From contig NZ_WUEY01000014.1 of NCBI RefSeq assembly GCF_010668395.1, positions 62,001 through 126,000 of the forward strand: DNA of 64,000 bases, written 5' to 3'. A program made the position numbers and the translations under genes. The notes under the pieces were generated by a model that worked only from the letters and a program-made list of their open reading frames with translations, was not told the DNA's origin and searched no databases. The DNA comes from Martinezella lusitana (GTDB lineage: Bacteria > Pseudomonadota > Alphaproteobacteria > Rhizobiales > Rhizobiaceae). Below, one piece after another: positions 8,853-17,550 of the stretch. The stretch's first letter is position 1. Each line of letters starts with the position of its first letter.

Positions 8853-9776
8853 TCATGGATAGGTGGCCCGGCACACCTGCGCGACGATGCTGCGCAGCCA
8901 GCGATGAGCCGGATCGGCGTCGGCGCGCGGATGCCATATTGCGGCAACCTGTATTTCCGGCGTCTTGAACGGCAGTTCGAAACTGCGAATGCCGAATTCC
9001 GCCACCGGCTCGTTCACCTTGTTCTTTCCGAGGCAGGAGATGGGGACGGCCGCGACCAGATCCGTCGAGGCGGCAATTCTCATCGCATCCGGGAACCCCG
9101 GCACCACGACACGGATTTCCCGCTTCAGACCCATCGTCTCCAATGTGTCGTCGATCGCTTCGGCAAACTCTCCCCTTCTGGACGCGACGACATGGCTGCA
9201 GGCAGCATAGCGCTCGGTCGTCACCGCCTTGCCGGACAGCAGCGGATGCCCCTCCCGCGCCACTCCCACCAATCGATCGCGAAACAGAAGCCGCGTTCTC
9301 AATTCGGGCGCGGGAACACCGAGGACGCCGATTTCCAGATCGATCAACCCCTCCCGAAGCATGTGGGGTTCCTTGTCCGGCTTGAGAGCGAAGCGAAGGC
9401 GAACATGCGGTGCGGCCCTGGTCACGGCCGATACGAGGGGTGCCGACAACAGCTCGAGAAACGCCTCGCTGACGCGGATCGAAAAGGTCGTTTCCAGCGT
9501 GGCGATATCGAGTTCGCTCGCAGCGGGCCGCAAGAGAGCCCGCGCATCCTCGGTCACGGCATGCACACGCTCCCGCAGGCTCTCGGCAAAACGTGTCGGC
9601 ACCAGCGAGCGGCCGGCCCTGACGAGAAGCGGGTCGCCCGTCACGGACCGCAGCCGCGACAGGGTGCGGCTCATGGCGGAGGGGCTGAGCCCCAGCCGCT
9701 TTGCCGCTTCCGTCACGCTCTCTTCGGCAAGAAGAACGTCAAGCGCGACGAGAAGATTGAGATCGATGTCTTCCAT
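8853..9776 (-). CDS. LysR-family transcriptional regulator
   Basis: A 307-residue LTTR. The N-terminal winged helix is MEDIDLNLLVALDVLLAEE followed by VTEAAKRLGLSPSAMSRTLS and a linker; residues about 90-300 form the periplasmic-binding-like effector domain. ATG 9776 gives the standard LTTR N-terminus, with the in-frame extension to 9824 rejected. The gene is divergent from an SDR gene at 9912, and an 8-bp inverted repeat lies between them. It most likely activates the SDR in response to a small ligand and represses itself. Confidence 0.92.
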   Translation of the reverse strand: MEDIDLNLLVALDVLLAEESVTEAAKRLGLSPSAMSRTLSRLRSVTGDPLLVRAGRSLVPTRFAESLRERVHAVTEDARALLRPAASELDIATLETTFSIRVSEAFLELLSAPLVSAVTRAAPHVRLRFALKPDKEPHMLREGLIDLEIGVLGVPAPELRTRLLFRDRLVGVAREGHPLLSGKAVTTERYAACSHVVASRRGEFAEAIDDTLETMGLKREIRVVVPGFPDAMRIAASTDLVAAVPISCLGKNKVNEPVAEFGIRSFELPFKTPEIQVAAIWHPRADADPAHRWLRSIVAQVCRATYP

Positions 9777-9815
9777 GGTGAGTTGGTAGATCAAATCAGC
9801 CGATGCGCCTAGCGT

Positions 9816-9849
9816 CAGACGCAACTATTCTTTGCATTCTGTGCGTCTG
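9816..9849. promoter_or_regulatory. inverted repeat operator between LysR and SDR genes
   Basis: Perfect 8-bp arms cagacgca (9816-9823) and tgcgtctg (9842-9849) flank an 18-bp spacer, upstream of both divergent starts (9776 leftward, 9912 rightward). Position and geometry fit an LTTR recognition site. Confidence 0.7.
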
Positions 9850-9911
9850 GCGAAATCCGCGTACAGCTTTCATATTCACCACACAGCAAACAAGCAGAGG
9901 AGGCATCCAGC

Positions 9912-10625
9912 ATGCCGTCACCGAATTCCACCACCGCCGGCAGCATATTGATCATCGGCGCATCCCGAGGGCTCGGCCATGCCATGGCGGAAGAATTCTT
10001 CAAGAAAGGCTGGTCCGTCGTCGGCACGGTGCGGGCCTCGTCAGCGCGGACGAAGCTGCACGAACTGGCCGACGATTCCGATGGGCAGGTCACGATCGAA
10101 ACACTGGATATCAATGAGCCCGCGCAGCTTGCATCGCTGCGCGAGCGTCTGGCTGGCCGGGTCTTCGATATCCTGTTCGTCAATGCCGGAACAACGAACG
10201 TTCCGACCGAGACGATCGCCGAGGTGACGACCGATGAGTTTATCCGCGTGATGGTGACGAACGCGCTCAGTCCGATGCGAACCGTCGAGGGGCTGCAGGA
10301 CCTCGTCTCGCCGACAGGTCTGATCGGCGTCATGTCGTCGGGGCAGGGCAGTGTCGCCAACAATACGACGGGCATGAGGGAAGTCTATCGCGGCAGCAAG
10401 GCCGCCCTGAACACGCTGATGCGCAGCTATGCCGCCCGGCATGCCGGGGATGCGCGTGCGCTGGTGCTCATGGCTCCGGGCTGGGTGAAGACCGATATGG
10501 GCGGCCCGGATGGCAAGCTTACCATCGAGGAGAGCGTTCCGAACCTGGTGAACGTGCTTCTCGGTCAGCGGGGAAGCACCGGCCTGCAATATCTGGACTA
10601 TCTGGGCCGAACGGTTCCATGGTAA
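9912..10625 (+). CDS. short-chain dehydrogenase/reductase (SDR)
   Basis: A 237-residue cytosolic NAD(P)-dependent oxidoreductase. The Rossmann glycine motif is GASRGLGHAM near residue 16. ILFVNAG gives the NAG motif (here NAGTTN). The catalytic Tyr/Lys are in VYRGSKAALN (YxxxK) with an upstream Ser in MSSGQGS, and PGWVKTDMGG follows as usual. An AGAGGAGG site sits upstream of ATG 9912. Regulation by the divergent LysR protein is inferred. The substrate is unknown. Confidence 0.9.
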   Translation: MPSPNSTTAGSILIIGASRGLGHAMAEEFFKKGWSVVGTVRASSARTKLHELADDSDGQVTIETLDINEPAQLASLRERLAGRVFDILFVNAGTTNVPTETIAEVTTDEFIRVMVTNALSPMRTVEGLQDLVSPTGLIGVMSSGQGSVANNTTGMREVYRGSKAALNTLMRSYAARHAGDARALVLMAPGWVKTDMGGPDGKLTIEESVPNLVNVLLGQRGSTGLQYLDYLGRTVPW

Positions 10626-10725
10626 CCGGTCCACGAGACGCGTCGCCTTCATCGATGTCCGCAGGTGCATCCTTCCGGGTGAGGGCGGCAGTCCTGGCTT
10701 TACGGCCGCCAACGTCGATGCGCTG

Positions 10726-11460
10726 CTAGACGAGCATCGAAAGGCAACGCTTCTTGAGCTGCGTCAGAAGCATGCTGCTCCGGTTGCGCGGACGGGGAAG
10801 GTCGACCGGAATTACGTCGCGAATGCGACCCGGGTTCGGCTCCATGACGATCACCCGATCCGCGAGATAGAGCGCCTCCTCGACATCATGCGTCACGATG
10901 ACGATGGAGAGCCGGTTCTTCTCCCAGATCGCCAGGAGCTCCTCCTGCAGCCGCATCCTGAGAATGGAATCGAGCGCTCCGAACGGTTCGTCCATAAGAA
11001 GAATACCCGGCTCCTGGGCAAGCGCTCGCGCGATGGCCGCCCGCTGCGCCATGCCGCCCGACAGCTGGCGCGGATAGGCCTTCGAATAGTCGCTGAGCCC
11101 GACGAGATCGATATAGTGCTGAACCTTCTCCCGGCGTTCGCGGGCCGGAAGCGGGCTTGTGTCGAAGGCAAGGTCGACATTTGCCTCGACGGTCAGCCAC
11201 GGATAGAGACGGTGGTCCTGAAAGACCATACCGATCTTCGCCGGAACCGTATCCCCATCACCGCGCACGATGGACCCGCGATAGTCGCCATCGAGCCCGA
11301 CAATGAGCCTCAGCAAGGTCGATTTTCCGCAGCCCGAGGCACCGACGATCGCAAGGATCTCGTTTTGACCGACGGCAAAGTTGATATCCTTGAGAACCGG
11401 GCGTTGAGCGCCGTCCAACGCATAGGCTTTGCTGACATGTTCGATCGAGAGGGCGCTCAT
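10726..11460 (-). CDS. ABC importer ATPase, sulfonate/nitrate/taurine (SsuB/TauB) type
   Basis: A 244-residue nucleotide-binding subunit with Walker A GASGCGKST, Q-loop VFQDHRLYPW, signature LSGGMAQR, Walker B ILLMDEPFGALD and switch VTHDVEEA. MEPNPGRIRDVIPVDLPRPR at the end is characteristic of the SsuB/TauB family. ATG 11460 overlaps the stop of the upstream permease (ATGA), so the two are translationally coupled. A start six codons upstream is possible. It powers uptake through the two permeases encoded just upstream. Confidence 0.93.
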   Translation of the reverse strand: MSALSIEHVSKAYALDGAQRPVLKDINFAVGQNEILAIVGASGCGKSTLLRLIVGLDGDYRGSIVRGDGDTVPAKIGMVFQDHRLYPWLTVEANVDLAFDTSPLPARERREKVQHYIDLVGLSDYSKAYPRQLSGGMAQRAAIARALAQEPGILLMDEPFGALDSILRMRLQEELLAIWEKNRLSIVIVTHDVEEALYLADRVIVMEPNPGRIRDVIPVDLPRPRNRSSMLLTQLKKRCLSMLV

Positions 11461-12233
11461 CGCTGTTGACTTGTCCATGGAGAGAGGGATGCCGCTATCA
11501 GGCGGACGATGTGGGTGAGCAGGACACCGCCGAAAGCGAGCGCGAACACGCAGACGAGAACGATGTCCATCCTAAACTGGTCACGGGCGCTGGCAAGATA
11601 GCTTCCAAGGCCGCGCCCGTTTCCGATGGCATACTCCGCGCCGATCGTGCCTATCCATGCCGAAAGAATGCCGATTTGCAGACCCAGATAGATGCTGGGC
11701 AGCGCCGCTGGAAAATACAGGCGGCAAATGCAGGTGCGATAGCGGAGCTTCAGCACATGCGCAGCCTCGACGAGCTCTATCGGGGTTTGCCGTATTCCCT
11801 GCTCGGTGGCAAGGAAGAGCGGAAAGAAGGCCGAAAGCGCCGTAAACACGATCTTCGTCGCTTCGCCATTGCCGAACCATGCGGTCAGGAGCGGGATCCA
11901 TGCAAAGAGCGCGACCTGCCGAACCGCATGGATACTTGGCGCGACACCAAGGACGACGACCCGATACGTCCCGGCCAGATAGCCAAGGACGATGCCGCAC
12001 AGACCTCCGATCAGGCTTCCCGCCAGCACGCGCAGCAGGCTTTCAAGAAGGGCTGGCCAAAGCTCGCGGCCGGAGGGATCGAGGAAGGGGACTGTCACGA
12101 CCTGCAATGGCGCGACCGCCATGGGGCCGGACAACACGCCGGTTTTTATGGAAAGCCACCAGACAAGGGCGGCGGCCAATGGCACGACGGCCCCGCGCGG
12201 AAACCTTGCGGAAATCTTGCCGCGCTCAGCCAT
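11457..12233 (-). CDS. ABC importer permease, SsuC/TauC type (second permease)
   Basis: A 258-residue inner-membrane protein with about six helices. The ABC-permease cytoplasmic loop around LVEAAHVLKLRYRTCICRLYFPAALPSI fits the EAA motif (EAAxxL...PAALP). It overlaps the upstream permease by 8 bases and the downstream ATPase gene by 4. Two distinct permease genes suggest a heterodimeric channel, unlike the homodimer usual in SsuC systems. Confidence 0.9.
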   Translation of the reverse strand: MAERGKISARFPRGAVVPLAAALVWWLSIKTGVLSGPMAVAPLQVVTVPFLDPSGRELWPALLESLLRVLAGSLIGGLCGIVLGYLAGTYRVVVLGVAPSIHAVRQVALFAWIPLLTAWFGNGEATKIVFTALSAFFPLFLATEQGIRQTPIELVEAAHVLKLRYRTCICRLYFPAALPSIYLGLQIGILSAWIGTIGAEYAIGNGRGLGSYLASARDQFRMDIVLVCVFALAFGGVLLTHIVRLIAASLSPWTSQQR

Positions 12234-13068
12234 TGGCGCCCAACCCGTTGCGAACCATTGCTTCGGCGCGTCTCAAGAGCAGGTCGAGCAGGAAACCCAC
12301 CGATCCGACGACGATCATCCCGACGATGACGATATCGAGCTGGAAGAGGGTTCTGCCCCAGACCATCATGTAGCCCAGGCCATCCGTTCCGGCGAGCATC
12401 TCGACCACGATCAGGGATACGAATGCCTGGCTCAACGAGAGCCTGACGCCGCTTGCGACGAAAGGCGCCATCGCCGGCAGAGCCAGCTTGAAAAAGCGGG
12501 TTCTGGGCCGCAGTCCGAGAACATCGGCAACTTCGCTCAGCCGTACCGGTATGTTCCTGGCACCTTCGGCCGTGCTGATGGCCATCGGGACGAAGCAAGC
12601 CTTGGCAAGGATGACGATCTTGAGGCTTTCATCGATCCCGAGCAGCAGGATCAGGATCGGCAGCCAGCCGAGCGACGGGACTGCGGCCAGAGCTCTGAAC
12701 GATGGTCCGAGATATGCCTCGGCCGTTGCCGACCGGCCGATAAGGAGGCCGAAGAGAAAGCCGAGCGAGGCGCCGATGAAGAACCCTTCCGCGATGCGCT
12801 GAAAGCTGACGACCCCAGCGGCGAGAATGTCGCCGCTGGCAATCAGATCCAGAAATGTCTGCAGAACCCAGGGCGGACTGGGCAAGACCTGCGGAGAGAC
12901 CCAGCCGAACGTTGCGCTGATCCACCACGCCGACAGGATCGCCGCCGGTCCGGCAAGCAGCAGAACGACGTTGACGGCAAGGGTTTGCCACCTCGTTCCA
13001 CGACGGGCCGATCCCGTCGCGGAAGCGGCGGGAATGACATTGTCGGATTGAGCCTCGAAGGCGGCCAT
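12226..13068 (-). CDS. ABC importer permease, SsuC/TauC type (first permease)
   Basis: A 280-residue inner-membrane permease with an N-terminal cytosolic tail of about 28 residues, then about six helices. The EAA-type loop is SEVADVLGLRPRTRFFKLAL followed by PAMAPFVASG. LLAGTDGLGYMMVWGRTLF near the C-terminus is typical of SsuC/NrtB permeases. It starts 12 bases after the substrate-binding protein gene ends and overlaps the next permease by 8 bases. Confidence 0.9.
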   Translation of the reverse strand: MAAFEAQSDNVIPAASATGSARRGTRWQTLAVNVVLLLAGPAAILSAWWISATFGWVSPQVLPSPPWVLQTFLDLIASGDILAAGVVSFQRIAEGFFIGASLGFLFGLLIGRSATAEAYLGPSFRALAAVPSLGWLPILILLLGIDESLKIVILAKACFVPMAISTAEGARNIPVRLSEVADVLGLRPRTRFFKLALPAMAPFVASGVRLSLSQAFVSLIVVEMLAGTDGLGYMMVWGRTLFQLDIVIVGMIVVGSVGFLLDLLLRRAEAMVRNGLGANG

Positions 13069-13080
13069 CTCCGTCCCCGA

Positions 13081-14133
13081 CTAGTTCTGCAGATCGCCGC
13101 TCGCCGCACGATCGGGCCAGAGCGACTGCAGTTTCAGCGACGCGACGGCCTTGTCGACAAAGCTGCGATCCACCCAGGCATCGAGATCGACATCACGGCG
13201 GATCAGCTTCTGCTCACGATCGAATGCGATGCCGCTCTTGTAGCGGGCAACGAAGAAGTTATCGAGGCGGGGGTTATATTTCTCGCCAAGCGAGCCGGTG
13301 TTGGATTTGCGGATGACATCGACCGGCGTTCCCGCCCGCGACCAGATCTGAAACGCTTCCTCGCGATTCTTGTCGTCAGCCAGCCACTGGGCTGCCTTGA
13401 CGAATCCGTTCACCACTTTCTGCGTTGCCTCGGGATAGGCTTTCCTGAATTTGTCGGTGACCAGAAATGCACCAAACCCGTCGCCGGTCGCGCCCGCATC
13501 GGAGGACTTGTAGAAGATCTTCGCAATACCCTTGTCTTGCAGCGGAAGCAGGAAGTCCGCCCCGAACACGGCATCGACACTCTTGGCGGCGATGGCGGCG
13601 AGCTGGTCCGCATTCTTGAGATCCACGATGGTAATGTCCTTTTCGGACAGGCCGGCGTTCTTCAGCGCGGTGACGAGGCCCCAGTGGATGATCGTGGCTT
13701 TCTGGATGGCGACCTTCTTGCCCTTCAGGTCGGCGATCGACTTGATGTCAAGATCCGGGCGTGCCGCGCCGAAGATGGTCGTGCCGCCATAGGAGGCGAG
13801 GATGATCGTATCGAGGCCATTGGCCTTGCCGATGATATTGGGAACTGCGCCGTAGGAGGCAAAATCGAGCTGCCCGTTGGACAGCGCCTCGTTGATGGCC
13901 GGACCCGTGCCCGTGTAGTAGGTAAATTCGACCTTGGTGGACGTGCCCTTGAACTCGTCGGCAACGAAACCCTTTGCATCGGCGATAGCCTGGAGGCCGA
14001 CACCGAAGGGGGTGCCGAAACCGAAACCGACATCGCCGAACCGGATCACCGCTGGCGCGTCTTCTGCCTTCGACGGCATCGCCGCAAGCGCGACAGCCGC
14101 TGCCAGGAGCAGGGTTGAAATCATCTTTCGCAT
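13081..14133 (-). CDS. ABC importer periplasmic substrate-binding protein (NMT1/SsuA-like)
   Basis: A 350-residue exported protein with a Sec signal MRKMISTLLLAAAVALAAM cleaved after SKA, and no lipobox Cys. The mature part follows the SsuA/TauA/NMT1 fold: VIRFGDVGFGFGTPFGVG, LSNGQLDFASYGAVPNII, DLKGKKVAIQKATIIHWGL, KSVDAVFGADFLLPL. ATG 14133 is preceded by GGAGAA; an in-frame TTG four codons upstream overlaps that site. The ligand is probably a small anion such as a sulfonate or organic acid, judged from family only. Confidence 0.9.
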   Translation of the reverse strand: MRKMISTLLLAAAVALAAMPSKAEDAPAVIRFGDVGFGFGTPFGVGLQAIADAKGFVADEFKGTSTKVEFTYYTGTGPAINEALSNGQLDFASYGAVPNIIGKANGLDTIILASYGGTTIFGAARPDLDIKSIADLKGKKVAIQKATIIHWGLVTALKNAGLSEKDITIVDLKNADQLAAIAAKSVDAVFGADFLLPLQDKGIAKIFYKSSDAGATGDGFGAFLVTDKFRKAYPEATQKVVNGFVKAAQWLADDKNREEAFQIWSRAGTPVDVIRKSNTGSLGEKYNPRLDNFFVARYKSGIAFDREQKLIRRDVDLDAWVDRSFVDKAVASLKLQSLWPDRAASGDLQN

Positions 14134-14145
14134 GGTCTTCTCCAA

Positions 14146-14484
14146 TCAGGGAATAATCTTGCCGGTCTCGAAGATCCGGTAACTCATGTCGCCGGCGGTT
14201 CCGCGCGGCTTGGCATTTTTCCATCCCATCTCCCGCCGGAAGCTGCCCATGATCCCGCGCGCGACGAGGTCCTCTTCCGCCGATCCTTCGATCGCCTCGG
14301 ACAAAGGCGAAACGTAAAGCGCATCGACGGGGCAGAAGAGCTCGCAGAGAAAGCAGGTTTGGCAATCCGACTGCCGGCCGATCAGCGGTATGCCATCCGG
14401 CACGGCATCGAAGACATTGTCGGGACATGCTTCGACGCAAAGGTCACATTTGATGCAGCGCTCCGCGCTGATGATCTCGATCAT
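14146..14484 (-). CDS. 2[4Fe-4S] ferredoxin, probable electron partner of the adjacent flavoprotein
   Basis: A 112-residue cytosolic ferredoxin with two complete cluster motifs: CIKCDLCVEACP (Cys 10, 13, 16, 20) and CQTCFLCELFCP, followed by a C-terminal extension of about 60 residues. The arrangement resembles AprB-like ferredoxins that pair with AprA-type flavoproteins. Its ATG overlaps the flavoprotein stop as ATGA, so the two are coupled and presumably form a complex. It lies immediately upstream of the ABC importer genes, which ties the redox pair to whatever is imported. Confidence 0.88.
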   Translation of the reverse strand: MIEIISAERCIKCDLCVEACPDNVFDAVPDGIPLIGRQSDCQTCFLCELFCPVDALYVSPLSEAIEGSAEEDLVARGIMGSFRREMGWKNAKPRGTAGDMSYRIFETGKIIP

Positions 14485-16046
14485 GATGCTCTGCTTATTG
14501 AGGAGGTGTTTTCGGCATAACGCGCCCACGGCTCGTCTGTGCCGCCGGCAACGATCGATTGGACAAGCGCCGGGCTCTGGTCGGGATAGTCCGATCTTCG
14601 CTGGAGGCCGCGACTTTCCCGGCGCAGAAGGGCGCTGGCGGTGACCCACCGGGCTGTGGCGATCAACGCTTCAGCCTCGCGCACCTTGGTGCTGCGCGCC
14701 GTGCGCCAGCCATCGTCGCGCCATAGCGTTTCCAGATTCGCCGAGGCGGCTTCGAGTGTTTCCGTGCTTCGGAAATAACCTCTGTCGAGCGGCAATATCT
14801 GTTGCTTTGCCGTTGCGAGGACATCCACGACGTCGCGACGACCATGAGCTGTCGGAGCAGAAGGCTGATGGCGGTTTGCCGCGACCGTAGGCCTCGTCCG
14901 CGCGTGCGCGCCGAGGCTGCGCGCGAACCGGGCAGCATCTTCGCCGGCCCATGATCCGGAGGCCATGGCCCAGCTTGAATTCGGCCCGCCGCCGCCTGTC
15001 GTTGCCCCGGACATGCCTTGCCGGGTCGCCGCGTCGCCGGCTGCGAACAGGCCGGGCACCGTGGTTGCCGCTCGATTGTCGATCGCAAGACCGCCCGTTC
15101 CGCGGACGGTTCCTTCATGGCGAAGCGTGATCGGAAATCTCTCGGTGAAGGGATCGATGCCCATGCGATCGAACGGCACGAAGATGTTCGGCTGCCCGCG
15201 CCGGAATCCCTCCTGAAGTCGCGGAGGCGCTTTGTCCAGGATGGCATAGACGGGGCCCTTGAGCAGCTCTGCGGCCACGACGCTTTGGCGATCGCCGGCG
15301 GATTCAAGCGCATTGCCCTGCGCATCCGAAAAGGTGCCCCAGAAATAGACGACACCCTTGGTGACGCTGGAATAGGCGGGTGAAATTCCGTACTGGGCCG
15401 AGAATTCCATTCCGGAAAGTTGGGCGCCAGCCTCTGCCGCCATGAGATACCCGTCGCCGGTGAGATTGTTCGTCCCAATCGCTCCGCTCAAAAAGGCACA
15501 GCCGCCGGTGGCGATCACGACAGCGCCGGCATGGATTTCGAGACGCTCTTCCGTTCTGCGGAAGCGTGCGACGGCGCCTGCGACAACCCCATCCGCCAAA
15601 AGCAGTTCCTCGACGGGACAATGGTCGATGACCTTCACGCGCGCCTTGATGAGCTTCTGGCGCATGAAGCGAAGGTAGTCCGGTCCGCGCAGCATGCCCC
15701 TGTAGGGTCGGCCGTCCTCATAGGAAGGGAAGTCATAGCCCCATTCCGCCAGAAGGTTGAGGTTCTCGTAGGTCCGATCCAATACGCGCTCGATGCGTTC
15801 GGCCTCGGCAAAGCCGAGACCCAGCCTCAGCCTTTGATTGACCGTCGCCTCCCTCTCGACCGTGCCGCGCTTGGTGTAGATGGTCGTCGTGTTGCCCGCC
15901 GCCGTGGCGCCGCTTGTCCCGACATATCCCTTGTCGATCAGAACGACCTTCATGCCGTTCGCACAGGCGTTCCATGCGGCCCAACAGCCAGCCGGTCCCC
16001 CGCCGACGACAAGAACGTCGCACTCCAGTATCGCTGTTTCGCTCAT
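14481..16046 (-). CDS. FAD-dependent oxidoreductase, adenylylsulfate reductase alpha / fumarate reductase-like flavoprotein
   Basis: A 521-residue flavoprotein. The N-terminal dinucleotide fold VLVVGGGPAGCWAAW (residues 11-25) leads to GTSGATAAGN. A central fumarate-reductase-like segment has AGAVVIATGGCAFLSG and TNNLTGDGYLMAAEAGA. FAD-contact GLFAAGDAATRQGMSG lies at about residue 345, and a helical C-terminal domain (TLEAASANLETLW...) follows, as in succinate dehydrogenase and APS reductase alpha subunits. No AMP/sulfate-specific role can be proved from sequence. It heads the operon flavoprotein-ferredoxin-binding protein-permeases-ATPase. It probably reduces or oxidises an imported substrate, with electrons passing through the ferredoxin. 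Confidence 0.85.
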   Translation of the reverse strand: MSETAILECDVLVVGGGPAGCWAAWNACANGMKVVLIDKGYVGTSGATAAGNTTTIYTKRGTVEREATVNQRLRLGLGFAEAERIERVLDRTYENLNLLAEWGYDFPSYEDGRPYRGMLRGPDYLRFMRQKLIKARVKVIDHCPVEELLLADGVVAGAVARFRRTEERLEIHAGAVVIATGGCAFLSGAIGTNNLTGDGYLMAAEAGAQLSGMEFSAQYGISPAYSSVTKGVVYFWGTFSDAQGNALESAGDRQSVVAAELLKGPVYAILDKAPPRLQEGFRRGQPNIFVPFDRMGIDPFTERFPITLRHEGTVRGTGGLAIDNRAATTVPGLFAAGDAATRQGMSGATTGGGGPNSSWAMASGSWAGEDAARFARSLGAHARTRPTVAANRHQPSAPTAHGRRDVVDVLATAKQQILPLDRGYFRSTETLEAASANLETLWRDDGWRTARSTKVREAEALIATARWVTASALLRRESRGLQRRSDYPDQSPALVQSIVAGGTDEPWARYAENTSSISRAS

Positions 16047-16110
16047 GGTCCTCTCACTTTTCGAAAAAAGACTACTAAATTAATGGACATTATCGAGAAT
16101 TGAACTGCCT

Positions 16111-16660
16111 TTGATTGGTTCAAGTTTGAAATTTCCTTCTAAGAACCGGGCCAAATCGTTGGCGCGATGCCGCGGGATTGGCCGCGCGCATGACGGTTCA
16201 AGCCTGACGAGTCTTCTCGACAAGCGTCACCATGAGGCGGCCTGGGCGGCTCTCCCGGCGGGCAAGCATGTCTATTGGGAAAAACTGCTGGCGGACGTCG
16301 CAAAGGAGAAGGGCGTCGTCATCAGCCGGAGTGCCTGGGGCGGAGCGTCGGCCTGTTCCGGTTCGGACAAGCAGACGCTCCGTACGGCAAACACGGCAGA
16401 CCAGGGCGACAACTTCAAGGCCATGGATGAGGACACCGCCTATGTCGAGGCAGCGGGATCCCCGCGCATGATGGCGTTGCTGCAATATGTCGGATTGCCG
16501 CGTCCGCAAGGAGCGTGACGCCGAGCGTCAGGAGCAGATTGTCGTGCGGCTGGATGACAACGTCATGAAGATCCGGACTCGTCCAAACAGGACGCTCGAC
16601 AAGCGCGCCAAGTCCTTCTTCGAGCGCGATTGGCCGGCCTGGCGGACGGGCCATGTCTAA
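16111..16660 (+). pseudogene. decayed coding sequence, part resembling a Gfo/Idh/MocA oxidoreductase
   Basis: A frame from 16111 to 16518 contains EAAWAALPAGKHVYWEKLLA, which matches the Gfo/Idh/MocA signature (AALEAGKHVxCEKPLA) but lacks the preceding Rossmann fold; the following residues do not continue the family. A second frame, 16487-16660, encodes 57 residues (MSDCRVRKERDAERQEQ...) with no recognised domain. The stretch looks like a patchwork of gene remnants rather than an intact gene. The Gfo/Idh assignment rests on one motif. Confidence 0.4.
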
Positions 16661-16735
16661 AACCTCGACTGAGGCAACGCACTCGTCCAGATTATTGCTC
16701 CGGACGAGTGCGCAATTTATCTGATCAACGCTGGC

Positions 16736-16762
16736 GACGCTTCAGGAAGAACATGAAGCGTC
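16736..16762 (-). repeat. inverted repeat just downstream of the small secreted protein gene
   Basis: Perfect 9-bp arms gacgcttca (16736-16744) and tgaagcgtc (16754-16762) with a 9-base loop, ten bases beyond the stop at 16772 on the minus strand. No T-run follows, so it is more likely a 3' mRNA-stabilising hairpin or a rho-linked end than a simple intrinsic terminator. Confidence 0.6.
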
Positions 16763-16771
16763 CTGACGATC

Positions 16772-17185
16772 CTACTTAATGGAAAAATCGACGGTTTCCA
16801 TCACCTTGCCGTCTACGGACAGGACGGCCTCGTACTTGCCGACGGGAAAACCTGCATTGGGCTTGCTGAGCGACGAGTCGACGTGGTCCTCCAGGGAGCC
16901 GATATCGAAGCTGGCTTCGTCTATCTTGTAATTTGCCGGCGCTACGCCGTTAGTATCAACCGCGATCCAGGAAACGGTGATTTTCGAACCAGAACCAATG
17001 TCATCCGTAACCTCCGCCGACAGATAAATCGCAGCACTGTCTGCCGGAAGTGTCGTCTGCGTCTCATCGGCATCCTTGGTGTTCGAGATGATGATATTCT
17101 CGAATCCCGACGCCCAAGCTACTGAAGTTGAGCTGAGAGCTGCGGCAAAAGTAATCGCTCGTAAGACTTTCGTGATATTATGCAT
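16772..17185 (-). CDS. small secreted beta-sandwich-like protein of unknown function
   Basis: A 137-residue protein with a clear signal peptide (MHNITKVLRAITFAAALSST, cleavage near VAWA-S). The mature part alternates short strands and ends SLSKPNAGFPVGKYEAVLS, then VDGKVMETVDFSIK, a pattern seen in Ig-like periplasmic domains in which a small protein 'gives strength to the conferred force' (W/F-P-x-G-x-Y-x-V-x-x-x-x-x-G). ATG 17185 is preceded by GGGAG. It lies in the same direction as, but 366 bases beyond, the CsgH-like gene, so it may be a third component of the amyloid locus or an independent gene. No specific function is recognised. Confidence 0.7.
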   Translation of the reverse strand: MHNITKVLRAITFAAALSSTSVAWASGFENIIISNTKDADETQTTLPADSAAIYLSAEVTDDIGSGSKITVSWIAVDTNGVAPANYKIDEASFDIGSLEDHVDSSLSKPNAGFPVGKYEAVLSVDGKVMETVDFSIK

Positions 17186-17550
17186 TTTGAATTCTCCCAA
17201 ATAGCGGGATCCTTCTTAGGCAGATTCTGTGAATCTATTGTTAGCTGGCGAGCAGCTACAGCAAACATTTCAGCATTATTACCGATCGAACCAAAAATGG
17301 GCGAGGCATCCAGCGGACATCACTTGCCACAAGGACCAGATCCGAAATGGCTAGTCCGGCGTAGCATGGACTGGAGCGGGTAGGGCTTGCATAGTCGCAC
17401 GATACCCGCTCGGGAAAGACGTCATTCTTAACTCTATCTGCATAGAAACGCATAACGTCGCTCTGTCTTCGTCAAGGGCTTTCGCCAGATCATCAGTCTA
17501 GCCGCATGTCCCTTTTTATGCTTGGCGTTGTTGTCGTAGCTTGCTGCTGT
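17186..17550. other. non-coding stretch between the curli-like genes and the small secreted protein gene
   Basis: About 365 bases with mixed composition and no convincing gene on either strand. It presumably contains the promoter for the small secreted protein gene (start 17185, read leftward). No further structure was recognised. Confidence 0.45.

Noticed and set aside
11992..14118. A 708-codon open frame on the plus strand
   Set aside because: Antisense to two permeases and the binding protein, with Arg/Asp/Gln-rich sequence and no domain; a GC-bias shadow.
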